The notes: a model not told the origin generated them from the sequence alone. Positions 44,671-53,494 are shown, counted from the first letter of the stretch. The stretch is DNA of 64,000 nucleotides from CAZABC01 sp964483405 (GCA_964483405.1 CAZABC010000010.1:9895-73894); one strand, 5' to 3'. Program-made: numbers and translations.

Positions 44671-47373
44671 CTACTTGACGATGAGCATCCCGGTCATGCC
44701 CGCCTCGGCGTGGCCCGGGACCGTGCACTCGAACACGTAGGTCCCGGGTTCGTCGATCCGGAAGCGGACCGAGGCCGTCTGGCCGGGCCGCGCGGCGACC
44801 TCGACGTTGGCGACGCCCTCGACCATCCAGTCGTGGAAGACCGCGCCATCGTTCGTCAGGGTGACGACGACGAGCTCGTCGGCCGGGACCGTGATCTCGG
44901 TCTCCGAGAACGCGAGGTCGGTCGCCACGATCGACACCTGGGTCGCGGCGGCGGTGATCGAGCGGTCGATCGCGAGGACGCCGGCGACGATCCCGGCCGC
45001 GACGAGGGCGATGACGACGAGGAACGACGCGTCGGCGGCCCGCGCGACGACCCCGCGACCCTCCGGCCGGACCTCGTCGGGACGGACCCGCGTCCCGCGG
45101 AGCCGGAGCGAGTTCGTGACGACGCTGACCGAGCTGAGGGCCATCGCCCCGGCGGCCATCGCCGGGTCGAGGGTGATCCCGAAGAGCGGGTAGAGGACGC
45201 CCATCGCGACCGGGATGAGCAGGACGTTATAGGCGAAGGCCCAGAAGAGGTTCTGGCGGATGATTCGCATCGTCCGGCGCGACAGCACGAGCGCCGACAC
45301 GACCGACCGCGGGTCGCCGCCGACGAGCGTGACGTCGGACGCCTCGATCGCGACGTCCGCGCCGGTCCCGATGGCGATGCCGAGGTCGGCCTGGGCGAGG
45401 GCCGGGGCGTCGTTGATGCCGTCGCCGACCATCGCCACGCTCCGGCCGGCTGCCTGCAGCTCGGCGACCTTCGCCGCCTTGTCGCCCGGCAGGACCTCGG
45501 CGAGGACCCGCTCGGGCGGGATGCCGACCTGGCGGGCGACGGCCTCGGCGGTGACCCGGTGGTCGCCGGTGACCATCCACGCATCGACGCCCATCGCGGC
45601 GAGGTCGCGGATCGCCGCCGCCGACTCCGCCTTGACCGGGTCGGCGACCGCCACCAGACCGGCGGCGACGCCGTCGACCGCGACGAGGACCGCCGTGCGA
45701 CCCTCGGCTGCCTGGACGTCGGCCGCGGCGAGGAGGTCGCGGCCGTCGATGCCCGCCTCCGCGAGGAGCCGGCGGCTGCCGACGAGGACCGACCGGCCGT
45801 CGACGGTCGCCCGGACGCCGTGGCCGACGAGCGCCTCGAAGCCCTCGACCGGGAGGAAGCCGAGCTCGTCCTCGCGGGCCCGGGCGACGACGGCGGCGGC
45901 GAGCGGATGCTCGCTCCCCCGCTCCGCCGACGCGGCAACGTCGAGCAGCTCGCGCTCGGTCCGGCCGCCAAGGGCGACGATCGCCGGGACCGCGGGCCGG
46001 CCGAGGGTCAGGGTGCCGGTCTTGTCGAAGATGACGGTGTCGACCGTGTGGGCCCGCTCGAGCGCCTCGCCGCCCCGGACGAGGACGCCGGCCTCGGCGC
46101 CCTTGCCGGTCCCGACCATGATCGCGGTCGGCGTCGCGAGCCCCATCGCGCATGGGCAGGCGATGACGACGACGGCGATGAGGGCGGTCAGGGCGAGGGT
46201 GACCCGCGGCTCCGGTCCCAGGACGAACCAGATGAGGAACGTCGCCGCGGCGACGACGAGGACGATCGGGACGAAGACCGCGCTGATCCGGTCGGCGAGG
46301 CGCTGGATCGGCGCCTTGCTGCCCTGCGCCCGCTGGACGAGCTCGACGATCCGGGCGAGGGCGGTCTCGCGGCCGACCCGGGTCGCCCGCATCGTGAACG
46401 AGCCGGTCGTGTTGAGGGTCGCCCCGATGACCTCGTCGCCGGGGAGCTTGGTGACCGGCATCGCCTCGCCGGTGAGCATCGACTCGTCGAGCGCGGACGT
46501 GCCCTCGACGACGACCCCGTCGACCGGGACCTTGTCGCCGGGGCGGACGCGGAGGAGGTCGCCCGGCTGGACCCCCTCGAGGGGGACCTCGACGTCGCCG
46601 TCGTCGCGGACGAGCCGGGCGACGGTCGCCTGGAGCCCGAGGAGGCGCTTGATCGCGCCGGTCGTCTGGCCGCGGGCCCGGAGCTCGAGCCAGCGGCCGA
46701 GGAGGACCAGGCCGATGATGATCGCCGAGGAGTCGAAGTAGGTCTCGGGGTGGAGGCCGGCCGCGTGGACGATCTCGGGGTACAGCGTGACGAAGACCGA
46801 GTAGCCCCAGGCGGCCGACGTGCCGATGGCGACGAGGGTGTCCATCGTCGCCCCGCCGTGCCGTCCGGCTCGCCAGGCCGCCCGGTAGAAGCGGCCGCCG
46901 GCCCAGAACTGGATGACCGTCGCCGGCCACAGGATGAGCTTGTTCAGGTCGGCCATCGGGACGACCGTCTGGGGCCAGAACATGAGGACCATCGCGACGA
47001 GCGCGACGCCGATGGCGGCGACCGACTGGACGAGCATCAGCCGGAGCTCGCGCGCCCGCTCGGCCTCCTCGGCGGCCTGGGCCGCGTCGATCGCGTCGGC
47101 CTCGGCGGGCCCGGCGCCGTCGGCGGCCACGACGAGCCCCGACGGCTTGACCTCGTAGCCGGCGGCCTCGATCGCCCCGACGAGCTCCGCCCGGCCGGCT
47201 TGGTCGGGGAGGTATCGGATCGTGGCGACCTCGGTCGCGAGGTTGACCGATGCCTCCTCGACGCCGGGGGTCTTCTTGAGGAACCGCTCGATGCGGTTGA
47301 CGCACGACGCGCAGGTCATCCCGGCGACGGGCAGCTGGATCTCGGTCGCGGCCGGCGCGGCGTCGGTACTCAT
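44671..47373 (-). CDS. copA: Copper-exporting P1B-ATPase with C-terminal cupredoxin domain
   Basis: The 900-residue protein has an N-terminal heavy-metal domain (GMTCASC), the membrane metal site CPCAMG (about residue 406), the phosphorylation motif DKTGT (about 449) and GDGINDAP (about 650). These identify a copper pump. After the normal last helix an extra hydrophobic segment (FLVVIALVAAGIVAGVLAI, about 777-797) leads to a domain of about 100 residues with a complete type 1 copper site: His near 845, then Cys-x4-His-x4-Met in FECTVPGHAEAGM. The extra helix should place this domain outside, where it could receive exported copper. A palindromic operator overlaps its promoter and start. Confidence 0.95.
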   Translation of the reverse strand: MSTDAAPAATEIQLPVAGMTCASCVNRIERFLKKTPGVEEASVNLATEVATIRYLPDQAGRAELVGAIEAAGYEVKPSGLVVAADGAGPAEADAIDAAQAAEEAERARELRLMLVQSVAAIGVALVAMVLMFWPQTVVPMADLNKLILWPATVIQFWAGGRFYRAAWRAGRHGGATMDTLVAIGTSAAWGYSVFVTLYPEIVHAAGLHPETYFDSSAIIIGLVLLGRWLELRARGQTTGAIKRLLGLQATVARLVRDDGDVEVPLEGVQPGDLLRVRPGDKVPVDGVVVEGTSALDESMLTGEAMPVTKLPGDEVIGATLNTTGSFTMRATRVGRETALARIVELVQRAQGSKAPIQRLADRISAVFVPIVLVVAAATFLIWFVLGPEPRVTLALTALIAVVVIACPCAMGLATPTAIMVGTGKGAEAGVLVRGGEALERAHTVDTVIFDKTGTLTLGRPAVPAIVALGGRTERELLDVAASAERGSEHPLAAAVVARAREDELGFLPVEGFEALVGHGVRATVDGRSVLVGSRRLLAEAGIDGRDLLAAADVQAAEGRTAVLVAVDGVAAGLVAVADPVKAESAAAIRDLAAMGVDAWMVTGDHRVTAEAVARQVGIPPERVLAEVLPGDKAAKVAELQAAGRSVAMVGDGINDAPALAQADLGIAIGTGADVAIEASDVTLVGGDPRSVVSALVLSRRTMRIIRQNLFWAFAYNVLLIPVAMGVLYPLFGITLDPAMAAGAMALSSVSVVTNSLRLRGTRVRPDEVRPEGRGVVARAADASFLVVIALVAAGIVAGVLAIDRSITAAATQVSIVATDLAFSETEITVPADELVVVTLTNDGAVFHDWMVEGVANVEVAARPGQTASVRFRIDEPGTYVFECTVPGHAEAGMTGMLIVK

Positions 47374-47388
47374 ACTCCCGGGGAGTAT
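47372..47388. promoter_or_regulatory. Perfect palindromic operator over the copA promoter and start codon
   Basis: ATACTCCC-G-GGGAGTAT is a perfect 8-bp inverted repeat with one central base. On the copA strand it contains TATACT (47389-47384), a near-consensus -10, and it ends in the copA ATG. CsoR-type copper sensors bind similar ATACCCC/GGGGTAT palindromes, so a copper-responsive repressor is the likely ligand. No csoR gene is in the window. Confidence 0.75.
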
Positions 47389-47398
47389 ACCACCGGCC

Positions 47399-47411
47399 TA
47401 CACTCCACCAG
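47399..47411 (+). promoter_or_regulatory. TACACT -10 box 7 nt before ogt (leaderless type)
   Basis: TACACT (47399-47404) is followed by 7 nt and GTG 47412. It lies only 10 bp from the copA operator, so repressor binding there might also affect this gene. Confidence 0.55.
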
Positions 47412-48014
47412 GTGGAGCCGATCGCCGCGACCGTCGTCGCCTCGCCGTACGGCCCGATCCTCCTCGCCGCCTCGAGCGAGGGGCTGGTCGCCCTCGCATT
47501 CCAGGAGACCGAGGACGCCTTCCGGTCGTCGATCGAGCGGCGGACCGGCGGGCCCGTCGTCGACCCGGCTGCCGCCGACCGGCCGACCCACCTGACCCTC
47601 GACCGCGCCCGGATGGAGCTCGAGGCGTATCTCGGGGGCGGGTCGGACGGGTTCACCGTGCCGCCGGTCCTCGCGGGCCTCCGGGCCTGGGACCGGCGCG
47701 TCCTCGAGGCGGTCCGCCGGGTGCCGTTCGGGCAGGTCACGAGCTACGGCCGGGTCGCCCGGGCGATCGGCGCCCCGGGCGCCGCCCGGGCGGTCGGCGG
47801 GGCGGTCGGCCGGAACCCGGTCGCGCTCGTCGTCCCCTGCCACCGGGTCATCGCCGGCGACGGCTCGCTCGGCGGCTATGGCGGCACGTGGCCGCTCGAG
47901 CGCGATGCCGGTCTCGAGCTCAAGCGCGACCTCCTCCTCCACGAGGGGGTGACGATCCCGGCCCGCTTCGACGATGACGGATCGGAGGGTGCGCCGGGGC
48001 TCGCGGGCCGATAG
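47412..48014 (+). CDS. ogt: Methylated-DNA-protein cysteine methyltransferase
   Basis: The 200-residue suicide enzyme repairs O6-alkylguanine. The acceptor cysteine is in NPVALVVPCHRVIAGDGSLG, and the HTH-like recognition region is VPFGQVTSYGRVARAIG. The N-terminal domain is typical of Ogt/AGT, with no AraC-type Ada part. It is divergent from copA across 38 bp. Its TAG stop is also the start of a TAGACT box for the next gene. Confidence 0.95.
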   Translation: MEPIAATVVASPYGPILLAASSEGLVALAFQETEDAFRSSIERRTGGPVVDPAAADRPTHLTLDRARMELEAYLGGGSDGFTVPPVLAGLRAWDRRVLEAVRRVPFGQVTSYGRVARAIGAPGAARAVGGAVGRNPVALVVPCHRVIAGDGSLGGYGGTWPLERDAGLELKRDLLLHEGVTIPARFDDDGSEGAPGLAGR

Positions 48015-48017
48015 ACT
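48012..48017 (+). promoter_or_regulatory. -10-like TAGACT overlapping the ogt stop codon
   Basis: TAGACT, whose TAG is the ogt stop, lies 37 nt before the MFS gene, which has its own GAGGGAGGG ribosome binding site. Confidence 0.45.
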
Positions 48018-48054
48018 CCGCGGCACGGCGCGGGGACGCCGACGAGGGAGGGTC

Positions 48055-49896
48055 ATGACGGCAGCTGCGGCTTCGCCATCCCCGGCGAAGCCTTCGATGT
48101 TCGCGGTCTTCCGCAAGCGCGACTTCACCCTGCTCTGGCTCGCCCAGCTCGTCTCCACGGCGGGCTCGGCGCTGACCGACCTCGCGGCCGGCATCTATGT
48201 CTATCGCGAGACCGGGTCGGCCTTCGCCGTCGGCGTCACCCTCATGGTCACCGCCATCCCGAGCCTGGTCGTCGGGCTCCTCGCCGGGGTCTTCGTCGAC
48301 CGCCATGACCGACGCAGGATCATGATCTGGACCTGCCTGATCCAGGCGGTCATCGTCGCCTGCATCCCGCTCGTCCTCGGGCTGGAGGCGACGGCGCTCC
48401 CCGGCCTCTACCTGCTCCTGCTCCTCAACGCCGGCATCAAGCAGTTCTTCGACCCGGCCCACGACAGCCTCATCCCCGAGATCGCCACGGACGAGGAGCT
48501 CGCCTCGGCCAACGCGTTCCTCTCGATCGCCAGCTTCGGCTCGACGGCGATCGGCTTCGCCGCCGCCGGTCTCCTCGCCTCGATCGACATCGCCCTCGCC
48601 TTCTGGATCGACGCCCTGACCTTCGTCTTCTCGGCCGGCTGCATCTTCTTCATCCGTCCGATCAAGCTGCCGGTCCCCGAGGACGCGGCGACCGTCGGCG
48701 TCGTGTTCGAGAACCTCAAGGAGGGCATCGGGACCCTGTTCGGCACGCCGATCATCCGATCGCTCTTCGTCGTCGGCGCGTTCATGTTCTTCTCGTTCGG
48801 CCTGTGGAACGTCCTGCTGCTGCCGATGGCGATCGACGAGCTCGGGGCCACGGAGTTCGAGTACGGGATCCAGGAGGGCCTGACGTCGATCGGCTTCGTC
48901 GTCGGCTCGTTCTTCATGGCCCGCTTCAGCTCGAAGCTGCCGGAGCTCGCCTGGATCGTCATCGGCCTCGTCGGGATGGGCCTCTCGGGCATCTTCTACG
49001 CCGCCTCGCCGACGATCGCGATCGGGATCGTCTTCGTCACGCTGAGCGGCTTCTTCAACTCGCCGACCTCGGTCGCCCGCTCGGTCCTCCTCCAGCGGAA
49101 CACGCCACGCGAGGTCCGGGGCCGGGTCTTCTCCGCGTTCTACGTCATGCGCGACCTGATCTTCCTCGCCGGGATGCTCGGCGCCGGCCTGGCCGACGTC
49201 CTCGACGTGCGTTGGCTCATCGTCTTCTGCAGCTCGCTGCTGTTCGTGTCGGCGGCCTTCGCCCTCGTCGCCCCGGGACTCGGCATCGCCTCGCTCCGGG
49301 CCGCGTCGGCGCGCCTGCGCACGGCCGAGACGGCGCCGGCCGCGGCCGCGGCGGCGTTCCGCGCCGCGACGCTGGCCGACTTCGACCGTCTTGCCGTCCG
49401 GCTCGGGACCTTCGGGCTGCTCTCGGCCGACCAGCGCCGGGCGTTCGTCGCCGACGCGGTCGTCCGCGAGGTTCCGGCCGGGACCCGGGTCGTCACCCAC
49501 GGCGACATGGCGTCGACCGCCTACTTCGTGCTCGAGGGGAGCGCGACCGCCGGCATCCCGACCGACGAGGAGGGTGGCTTCCGGGGGCTCTCGACGATGG
49601 GCCCCGGCGAGTTCTTCGGCGAGATCGCCGCGCTCACCGGTAGCCCGCGAACGGCCGACGTCGTCGCGGACACCGACATGACCCTGCTCGAGGTCCCGGC
49701 CGACGCGCTCCGGGCGACGATGGTCGTCCCGGAGGTCAACAGGCTCGTCCTCGCGACCCTGACGACGCGGCTCATGCGGACCGGCCAGGCCGACCTGCCG
49801 CGACTCGCGTCGGCCGACCAGTCGGCGCTGCGCGAGCTGCGCGCACCGCGGGTCGAGGCGCTGCCGAAGTCGTACGCCGACGCGCCGTCGTCCTGA
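48055..49896 (+). CDS. MFS transporter fused to a cyclic-nucleotide-binding domain
   Basis: The 613-residue protein has a 12-helix MFS domain of the EntS-like type (residues about 15-420; FAGxxxDRxxRR-type loop seen as GVFVDRHDRRRIMIW). After an Ala-rich linker a cyclic-nucleotide-binding domain occupies about 440-570. Its phosphate-binding cassette GPGEFFGEIAALTGSPRTAD keeps the Glu and Arg used for cAMP or cGMP. Ligand-gated or ligand-localised transport is possible. ATG 48055 has a GGGAGGG site 4-5 nt upstream. A cyclase and a Crp-like regulator are encoded within 5 kb. Confidence 0.93.
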   Translation: MTAAAASPSPAKPSMFAVFRKRDFTLLWLAQLVSTAGSALTDLAAGIYVYRETGSAFAVGVTLMVTAIPSLVVGLLAGVFVDRHDRRRIMIWTCLIQAVIVACIPLVLGLEATALPGLYLLLLLNAGIKQFFDPAHDSLIPEIATDEELASANAFLSIASFGSTAIGFAAAGLLASIDIALAFWIDALTFVFSAGCIFFIRPIKLPVPEDAATVGVVFENLKEGIGTLFGTPIIRSLFVVGAFMFFSFGLWNVLLLPMAIDELGATEFEYGIQEGLTSIGFVVGSFFMARFSSKLPELAWIVIGLVGMGLSGIFYAASPTIAIGIVFVTLSGFFNSPTSVARSVLLQRNTPREVRGRVFSAFYVMRDLIFLAGMLGAGLADVLDVRWLIVFCSSLLFVSAAFALVAPGLGIASLRAASARLRTAETAPAAAAAAFRAATLADFDRLAVRLGTFGLLSADQRRAFVADAVVREVPAGTRVVTHGDMASTAYFVLEGSATAGIPTDEEGGFRGLSTMGPGEFFGEIAALTGSPRTADVVADTDMTLLEVPADALRATMVVPEVNRLVLATLTTRLMRTGQADLPRLASADQSALRELRAPRVEALPKSYADAPSS

Positions 49897-50049
49897 TCGA
49901 CGCCGGGTCCGACGGGCGGGCTGGCGCGGGCTCGGGTGGCCTGTCGCGCAGGCGACAGCGAAGCGGTCGCCCAGGGGCTTCCCTCGGGGACGGGCGTCGC
50001 GTACCTTCCGGACACGTCGATCAGGCGCAGCTGGAAGGGGAACCGACCG

Positions 50050-50238
50050 ATGCAGGACAAGAAGATCTCGCCCGGCGAGCAGGCGGCTCCGGAGCCCGAG
50101 GACGACGTCGAGGGCCACAAGCGGATCAAGGCGTACGACGACGAGCCCGGCCAGACCGGCGTCCTCCCCCGCTGGCCGGCCACCGGCGGCGAAGCGATCC
50201 CCGACGAGGACGACGTCGAGGGCCACAAGCGGCGCTGA
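50050..50238 (+). CDS. Small acidic protein with duplicated EDDVEGHKR motif
   Basis: The 62-residue protein starts at ATG 50050 with AAGGGG about 8 nt upstream. It has no membrane segment. The motif EDDVEGHKR occurs twice, at about residues 17-25 and again as the C terminus. Between them lies IKAYDDEPGQTGVLPRW. The acidic, disordered look and terminal motif might suggest a degradation tag, a modified peptide precursor or a partner-binding peptide; none is established. A TACCTT box at about 50000 may be its promoter. Confidence 0.7.
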   Translation: MQDKKISPGEQAAPEPEDDVEGHKRIKAYDDEPGQTGVLPRWPATGGEAIPDEDDVEGHKRR

Positions 50239-50370
50239 AACCGACCCCCACCCGCGCATCCGACCGGCGGCCGGGTCGCCCGGGCCGCCGGTCCGCGTGT
50301 CCGGCGACTATCCTCGGGGCGGGGCGAGACCGGCGCCGGGCCGGTCGCCCGGCCGACCCGAGGTGATCCG

Positions 50371-50925
50371 ATGACGAGCGTCCACCTGCTCCACGTCGGC
50401 TACGTCCGCGACGGAGGGGCGCGCGTCGGCGGCAGCGTCGTCCTCGTCCGCGACGGCGAGGCGCTGATCGTCGTCGATCCGGGGATGGTCGCCGACCGGG
50501 CGCTGATCCTCGGACCGCTCGCCGAGCTCGGCGTCCGTCCGGAGGATGTGACCCACGTCTTCCTGTCCCATCACCACCCCGACCACACGGTCAACATCGC
50601 CCTCTTCCCGAACGCCGAGGTCGTCGACTTCTGGGCTCGCTACCGCGGCGACGAGTGGCTGGATCATGACGGCGACGGCTACCGGCCCTCGCCGCGGACG
50701 CAGCTGTGGCTGACCCCGGGTCACACCGAGGAGGACGCCACGTTCGTCGTCGAGGCCGACGACGCGACCTACGCGATGACCCACCTGTGGTGGCATGGCG
50801 ACCGGACGCCGGCGGTCGACCCGCTCGCCTGGGACCAGGCGGCGATCGAGCGTGGCCGCGACCGGGTGCTCGGCGGGGTCGACGTGGTCATCCCGGGTCA
50901 CGGCGAGCCGTTCCGGGTCCGCTGA
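50371..50925 (+). CDS. MBL-fold metallohydrolase
   Basis: The 184-residue protein has the metallo-beta-lactamase fold motif SHHHPDHTVN, a GGSVVLV start, LTPGHTEEDATFVVE and the closing GHGEP. Its short length and the layout are like small MBLAC1-type hydrolases; the substrate is unknown. It ends 34 nt before an assembly gap and converges on the subtilase gene. Confidence 0.9.
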   Translation: MTSVHLLHVGYVRDGGARVGGSVVLVRDGEALIVVDPGMVADRALILGPLAELGVRPEDVTHVFLSHHHPDHTVNIALFPNAEVVDFWARYRGDEWLDHDGDGYRPSPRTQLWLTPGHTEEDATFVVEADDATYAMTHLWWHGDRTPAVDPLAWDQAAIERGRDRVLGGVDVVIPGHGEPFRVR

Positions 50926-50958
50926 CGGGCGGCGCCCGCTGGGGCGGCGGCTACCCGG

Positions 50959-51058
50959 NNNNNNNNNNNNNNNNNNNNNNNNNNNNNNNNNNNNNNNNNN
51001 NNNNNNNNNNNNNNNNNNNNNNNNNNNNNNNNNNNNNNNNNNNNNNNNNNNNNNNNNN
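50959..51058. other. Scaffold gap of 100 N
   Basis: Exactly 100 N replace the 3' end of the subtilase gene. The missing length is unknown. Confidence 0.95.
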
Positions 51059-51905
51059 CGGTCCGATCGACCGGCGTCGCGGTCGCGGCGAGGATCGCCT
51101 TCACCTCGAACGGGGCGGCATCGGGATGCTTCGCCCGGATGAGCGCGGCGTACCCGGCGAGGTGTGGCGCGGCGAAGCTGTTGCCCGTCGCCACGAGCCG
51201 GCCGCCGTTCCGCCAGGCGACGTCGACGTCGAGCCCGTACGCCCCGAACTCGACCGGCGGCCGCGGGTTGTAGAACCAGGCCGCCGGATCGGCGACGTCG
51301 TGGGCCGCGACCGAGACGACCGAGGCGAACAGCGAGGGGTAGCTCGGGCCGGGGACGTTGTTCGCGGCGCAGACGAGCAGGGTGTTCGCGAAGTAGGCCC
51401 GATCGGCGAGGTCGTGGAGGAGGGCGAAGTACGCGTCGCTCTTCGACGAGAGGCTCAGGTTGACGACCGTCGCGCCGCGCTCGATCGCCCAGGCGAGGCC
51501 GGCGGCGAAGGCGGCCCCGCGGCCACGGTTGTCGGGCCCGAGGACCCGGACCGAGAGCAGGTCAGCACCCGGTGCGATCGCGTGGACGATGCCGGCGCAG
51601 GCCGTCCCGTGGCCGACGACGTCGTCGCCGTCGGGGTCGGGCAGGACGACCGCGTCGCCGTCGCGGAGCTCGACCCGGACCGCGTCGCCCAGCCGGCCGC
51701 CGATCGCGGGATGATCGCGCTCGACGCCCGAATCGACGATCGCCACGGTCGCCCCGGACCCGTCGGTCCCGCCGAAGGCCCACTCGCGGTCGATGCGGCC
51801 GAACGGTGCGAGCCGGGCGAGGCTCGCCCGGGTGCCGGCGGCGAACGGGTCGCTCCAGGCCGGCAGGACGGCGGAGACGGACGCGCCGTCGGGCTCGAGG
51901 CTCAT
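51059..51905 (-). CDS. S8 (subtilisin-like) serine protease, C-terminal end lost in the gap
   Basis: The visible 282 residues contain the full catalytic triad: Asp in VAIVDSGVERDHPAIGG, His in GHGTACAGIVHAIAPGA and Ser in GNSFAAPHLAGYAALI. The oxyanion Asn region (VCAANNVPGPSYPS) is also present. There is no signal peptide or long propeptide, so it is probably cytoplasmic. The ATG overlaps the stop of the GAF gene (ATGA at 51902-51905). It breaks off at VDRT, close to the normal end of the fold, so little of the protease core is missing. Confidence 0.9.
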
Positions 51906-52783
51906 CGCGCCGATCGGCCCCGACCCGGCCGGCGCTCGGCGCGCCGAAGGAGGGCGTCGAGCACGTCGCGGACGACCTCGAGCTCGGCCGGGTCGACGGC
52001 CCGGAGACGGGCGATCCGGTCGGCGAGCGCCCACGTCCCGCCGTCGTCGCCGAGCGACGCGAGGGCATCGGCGACGAGGGCGTCGACGTCCTCGTCGGTC
52101 GGGGCCGCCGGCCGGGCGGCAGCGGCATCGGACCCGCNNNNNNNNNNNNNNNNNNNNNNNNNNNNNNNNNNNNNNNNNNNNNNNNNNNNNNNNNNNNNNN
52201 NNNNNNNNNNNNNNNNNNNNNNNNNNNNNNNNNNNNNCGCCGCCCGGAGCAGCGACGCGGCGTCGCGCTCGAGGCGGGTCGCCCGGATGGCGACCGTCGC
52301 CTGGCGGGCGAAGACCGAGGCAAGCTCGAGGTCGCGGAGGCTGAACCCGCCGTCGCCCCGCTTGTCGAGCACCTCGAGGACGCCGAGCACGCCGTCGTCA
52401 TCGAGGAGCGGGACCGCGACGAGCGAGCGCGGCACGTAGCTCGTCGCGGCGGCCACCCGGCCGCTGAACCGGGCATCGCGACTCGTGTCGGCGATCGCGA
52501 TCGGCTGGCCGGTCGAGTAGACGTAGCCGGCGACGCCCTCCGACGGATCGATCGCGAGACCGATGACGCCATCGCCCCGGGGGCCGGCCGCGACCCGGAA
52601 GACGAGCCGGTCCGCCGCGGCGTCGTAGAGGGCGAGCGACGCCGCCTCCGCGTTGAAGAGCGCCGCCGTGGCCTCGACGATCGAGCGGAGGACCGCCTCC
52701 CCGGCCGGCGGGTCGAGCCGGGCGGCCGCGGCGGCCCGGACGGCGACGGCACGGAGGGTGGCCCGGAGACGCGCGTCGGTCAT
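51902..52783 (-). CDS. GAF-domain sensor protein, interrupted by a gap
   Basis: The N-terminal half has a helical lead and a GAF domain (about residues 30-175; AASLALYDAAADRLVF, GVAGYVYSTGQPIAI, VPLLDDDGVLGVLEVLDK). After the N run the frame resumes with an acidic helical tail (TDEDVDALVADALASLGDDG) to the stop. The two sides agree in frame only for this arbitrary gap size, so the tail could belong to another gene. It is coupled to the subtilase by 4 nt and follows the Crp gene by 9 nt, so a sensor-regulated protease is plausible. Confidence 0.75.
   Translation of the reverse strand: MTDARLRATLRAVAVRAAAAARLDPPAGEAVLRSIVEATAALFNAEAASLALYDAAADRLVFRVAAGPRGDGVIGLAIDPSEGVAGYVYSTGQPIAIADTSRDARFSGRVAAATSYVPRSLVAVPLLDDDGVLGVLEVLDKRGDGGFSLRDLELASVFARQATVAIRATRLERDAASLLRAAXXXXXXXXXXXXXXXXXXXXXXXXXXXXXXXXXXGSDAAAARPAAPTDEDVDALVADALASLGDDGGTWALADRIARLRAVDPAELEVVRDVLDALLRRAERRPGRGRSAR
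52138..52237. other. Scaffold gap of 100 N
   Basis: Exactly 100 N lie within the GAF-domain gene. Confidence 0.95.
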
Positions 52784-52792
52784 GGCGCCAGC

Positions 52793-53494
52793 CTACCGCT
52801 CGGCGGCCCGGGCGAGCCCCGCTGGGTCGAGGACGGCGATCGCGTCGCGCTCGACCCGGACGAGCCCGCGGGCGGCGAGGTCGCCGAGGACCCGGTTCAC
52901 CGACTGGCGCGAGCCGCCGACCATCGCCGCGAGGTCGGCCTGGCTCACGCCGCGCTCGACCCGGATCGCGCCGTCCGGATCCGGAGACTGGCCCGTGGCG
53001 GCCCTCGAGAGGTGGCGGGCGAGCCGCCCGGGCAGGTCGAGGAAGCGCTGGTCGGCGAGCTGGTCGGTGACGCGCCGCAGCTCGGCCGCGATCGACACGA
53101 GGAGGGCGCGCCGGAAGTCGGGATCCTCGTCGACGAGCCGGAGGAGCGCCTCGCGGCCGACGGCGACGAGCCGGGTCGGGGCGGCCGCGACCGCGTCGGT
53201 CGAGCGGGGTGCGCCGTCGAGCACGGCGAGCTCGCCGAACGCCTCGCCCGGACCGACGACCGCGAGGATCGCCTCGCCCGCGCCGTCGTCGGACGGCACG
53301 ACGATCCGGACCGCGCCCTCGGCGACGATGAAGAGGGCGTCGCCCGGGTCGGCGGCGTGGAAGATCGCCTCGCCCGCTCGGTAGCGGCGGGAGCGGGTCG
53401 CCGGCAGCAGCGCCTCGAACGCCGCCGCGTCGAGCCCGGCGAGCAGGCGGGCGCCCCGGAGGGCCTCGCGGGTCGGGTCGTCGGCGACGGGCAT
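52793..53494 (-). CDS. Crp/Fnr-family transcriptional regulator
   Basis: The 233-residue protein has a cyclic-nucleotide-binding domain (residues about 15-130) with the cassette GPGEAFGELAVLDGAPRSTD. A dimerisation helix and a winged helix (VSQADLAAMVGGSRQSVNRV) follow. The cassette keeps the Glu-Leu and Arg-Ser pattern expected for cAMP binding, and no Fe-S cysteines are present. It is divergent from a cyclase gene across 49 bp and heads the GAF-subtilase genes. Confidence 0.92.
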   Translation of the reverse strand: MPVADDPTREALRGARLLAGLDAAAFEALLPATRSRRYRAGEAIFHAADPGDALFIVAEGAVRIVVPSDDGAGEAILAVVGPGEAFGELAVLDGAPRSTDAVAAAPTRLVAVGREALLRLVDEDPDFRRALLVSIAAELRRVTDQLADQRFLDLPGRLARHLSRAATGQSPDPDGAIRVERGVSQADLAAMVGGSRQSVNRVLGDLAARGLVRVERDAIAVLDPAGLARAAER

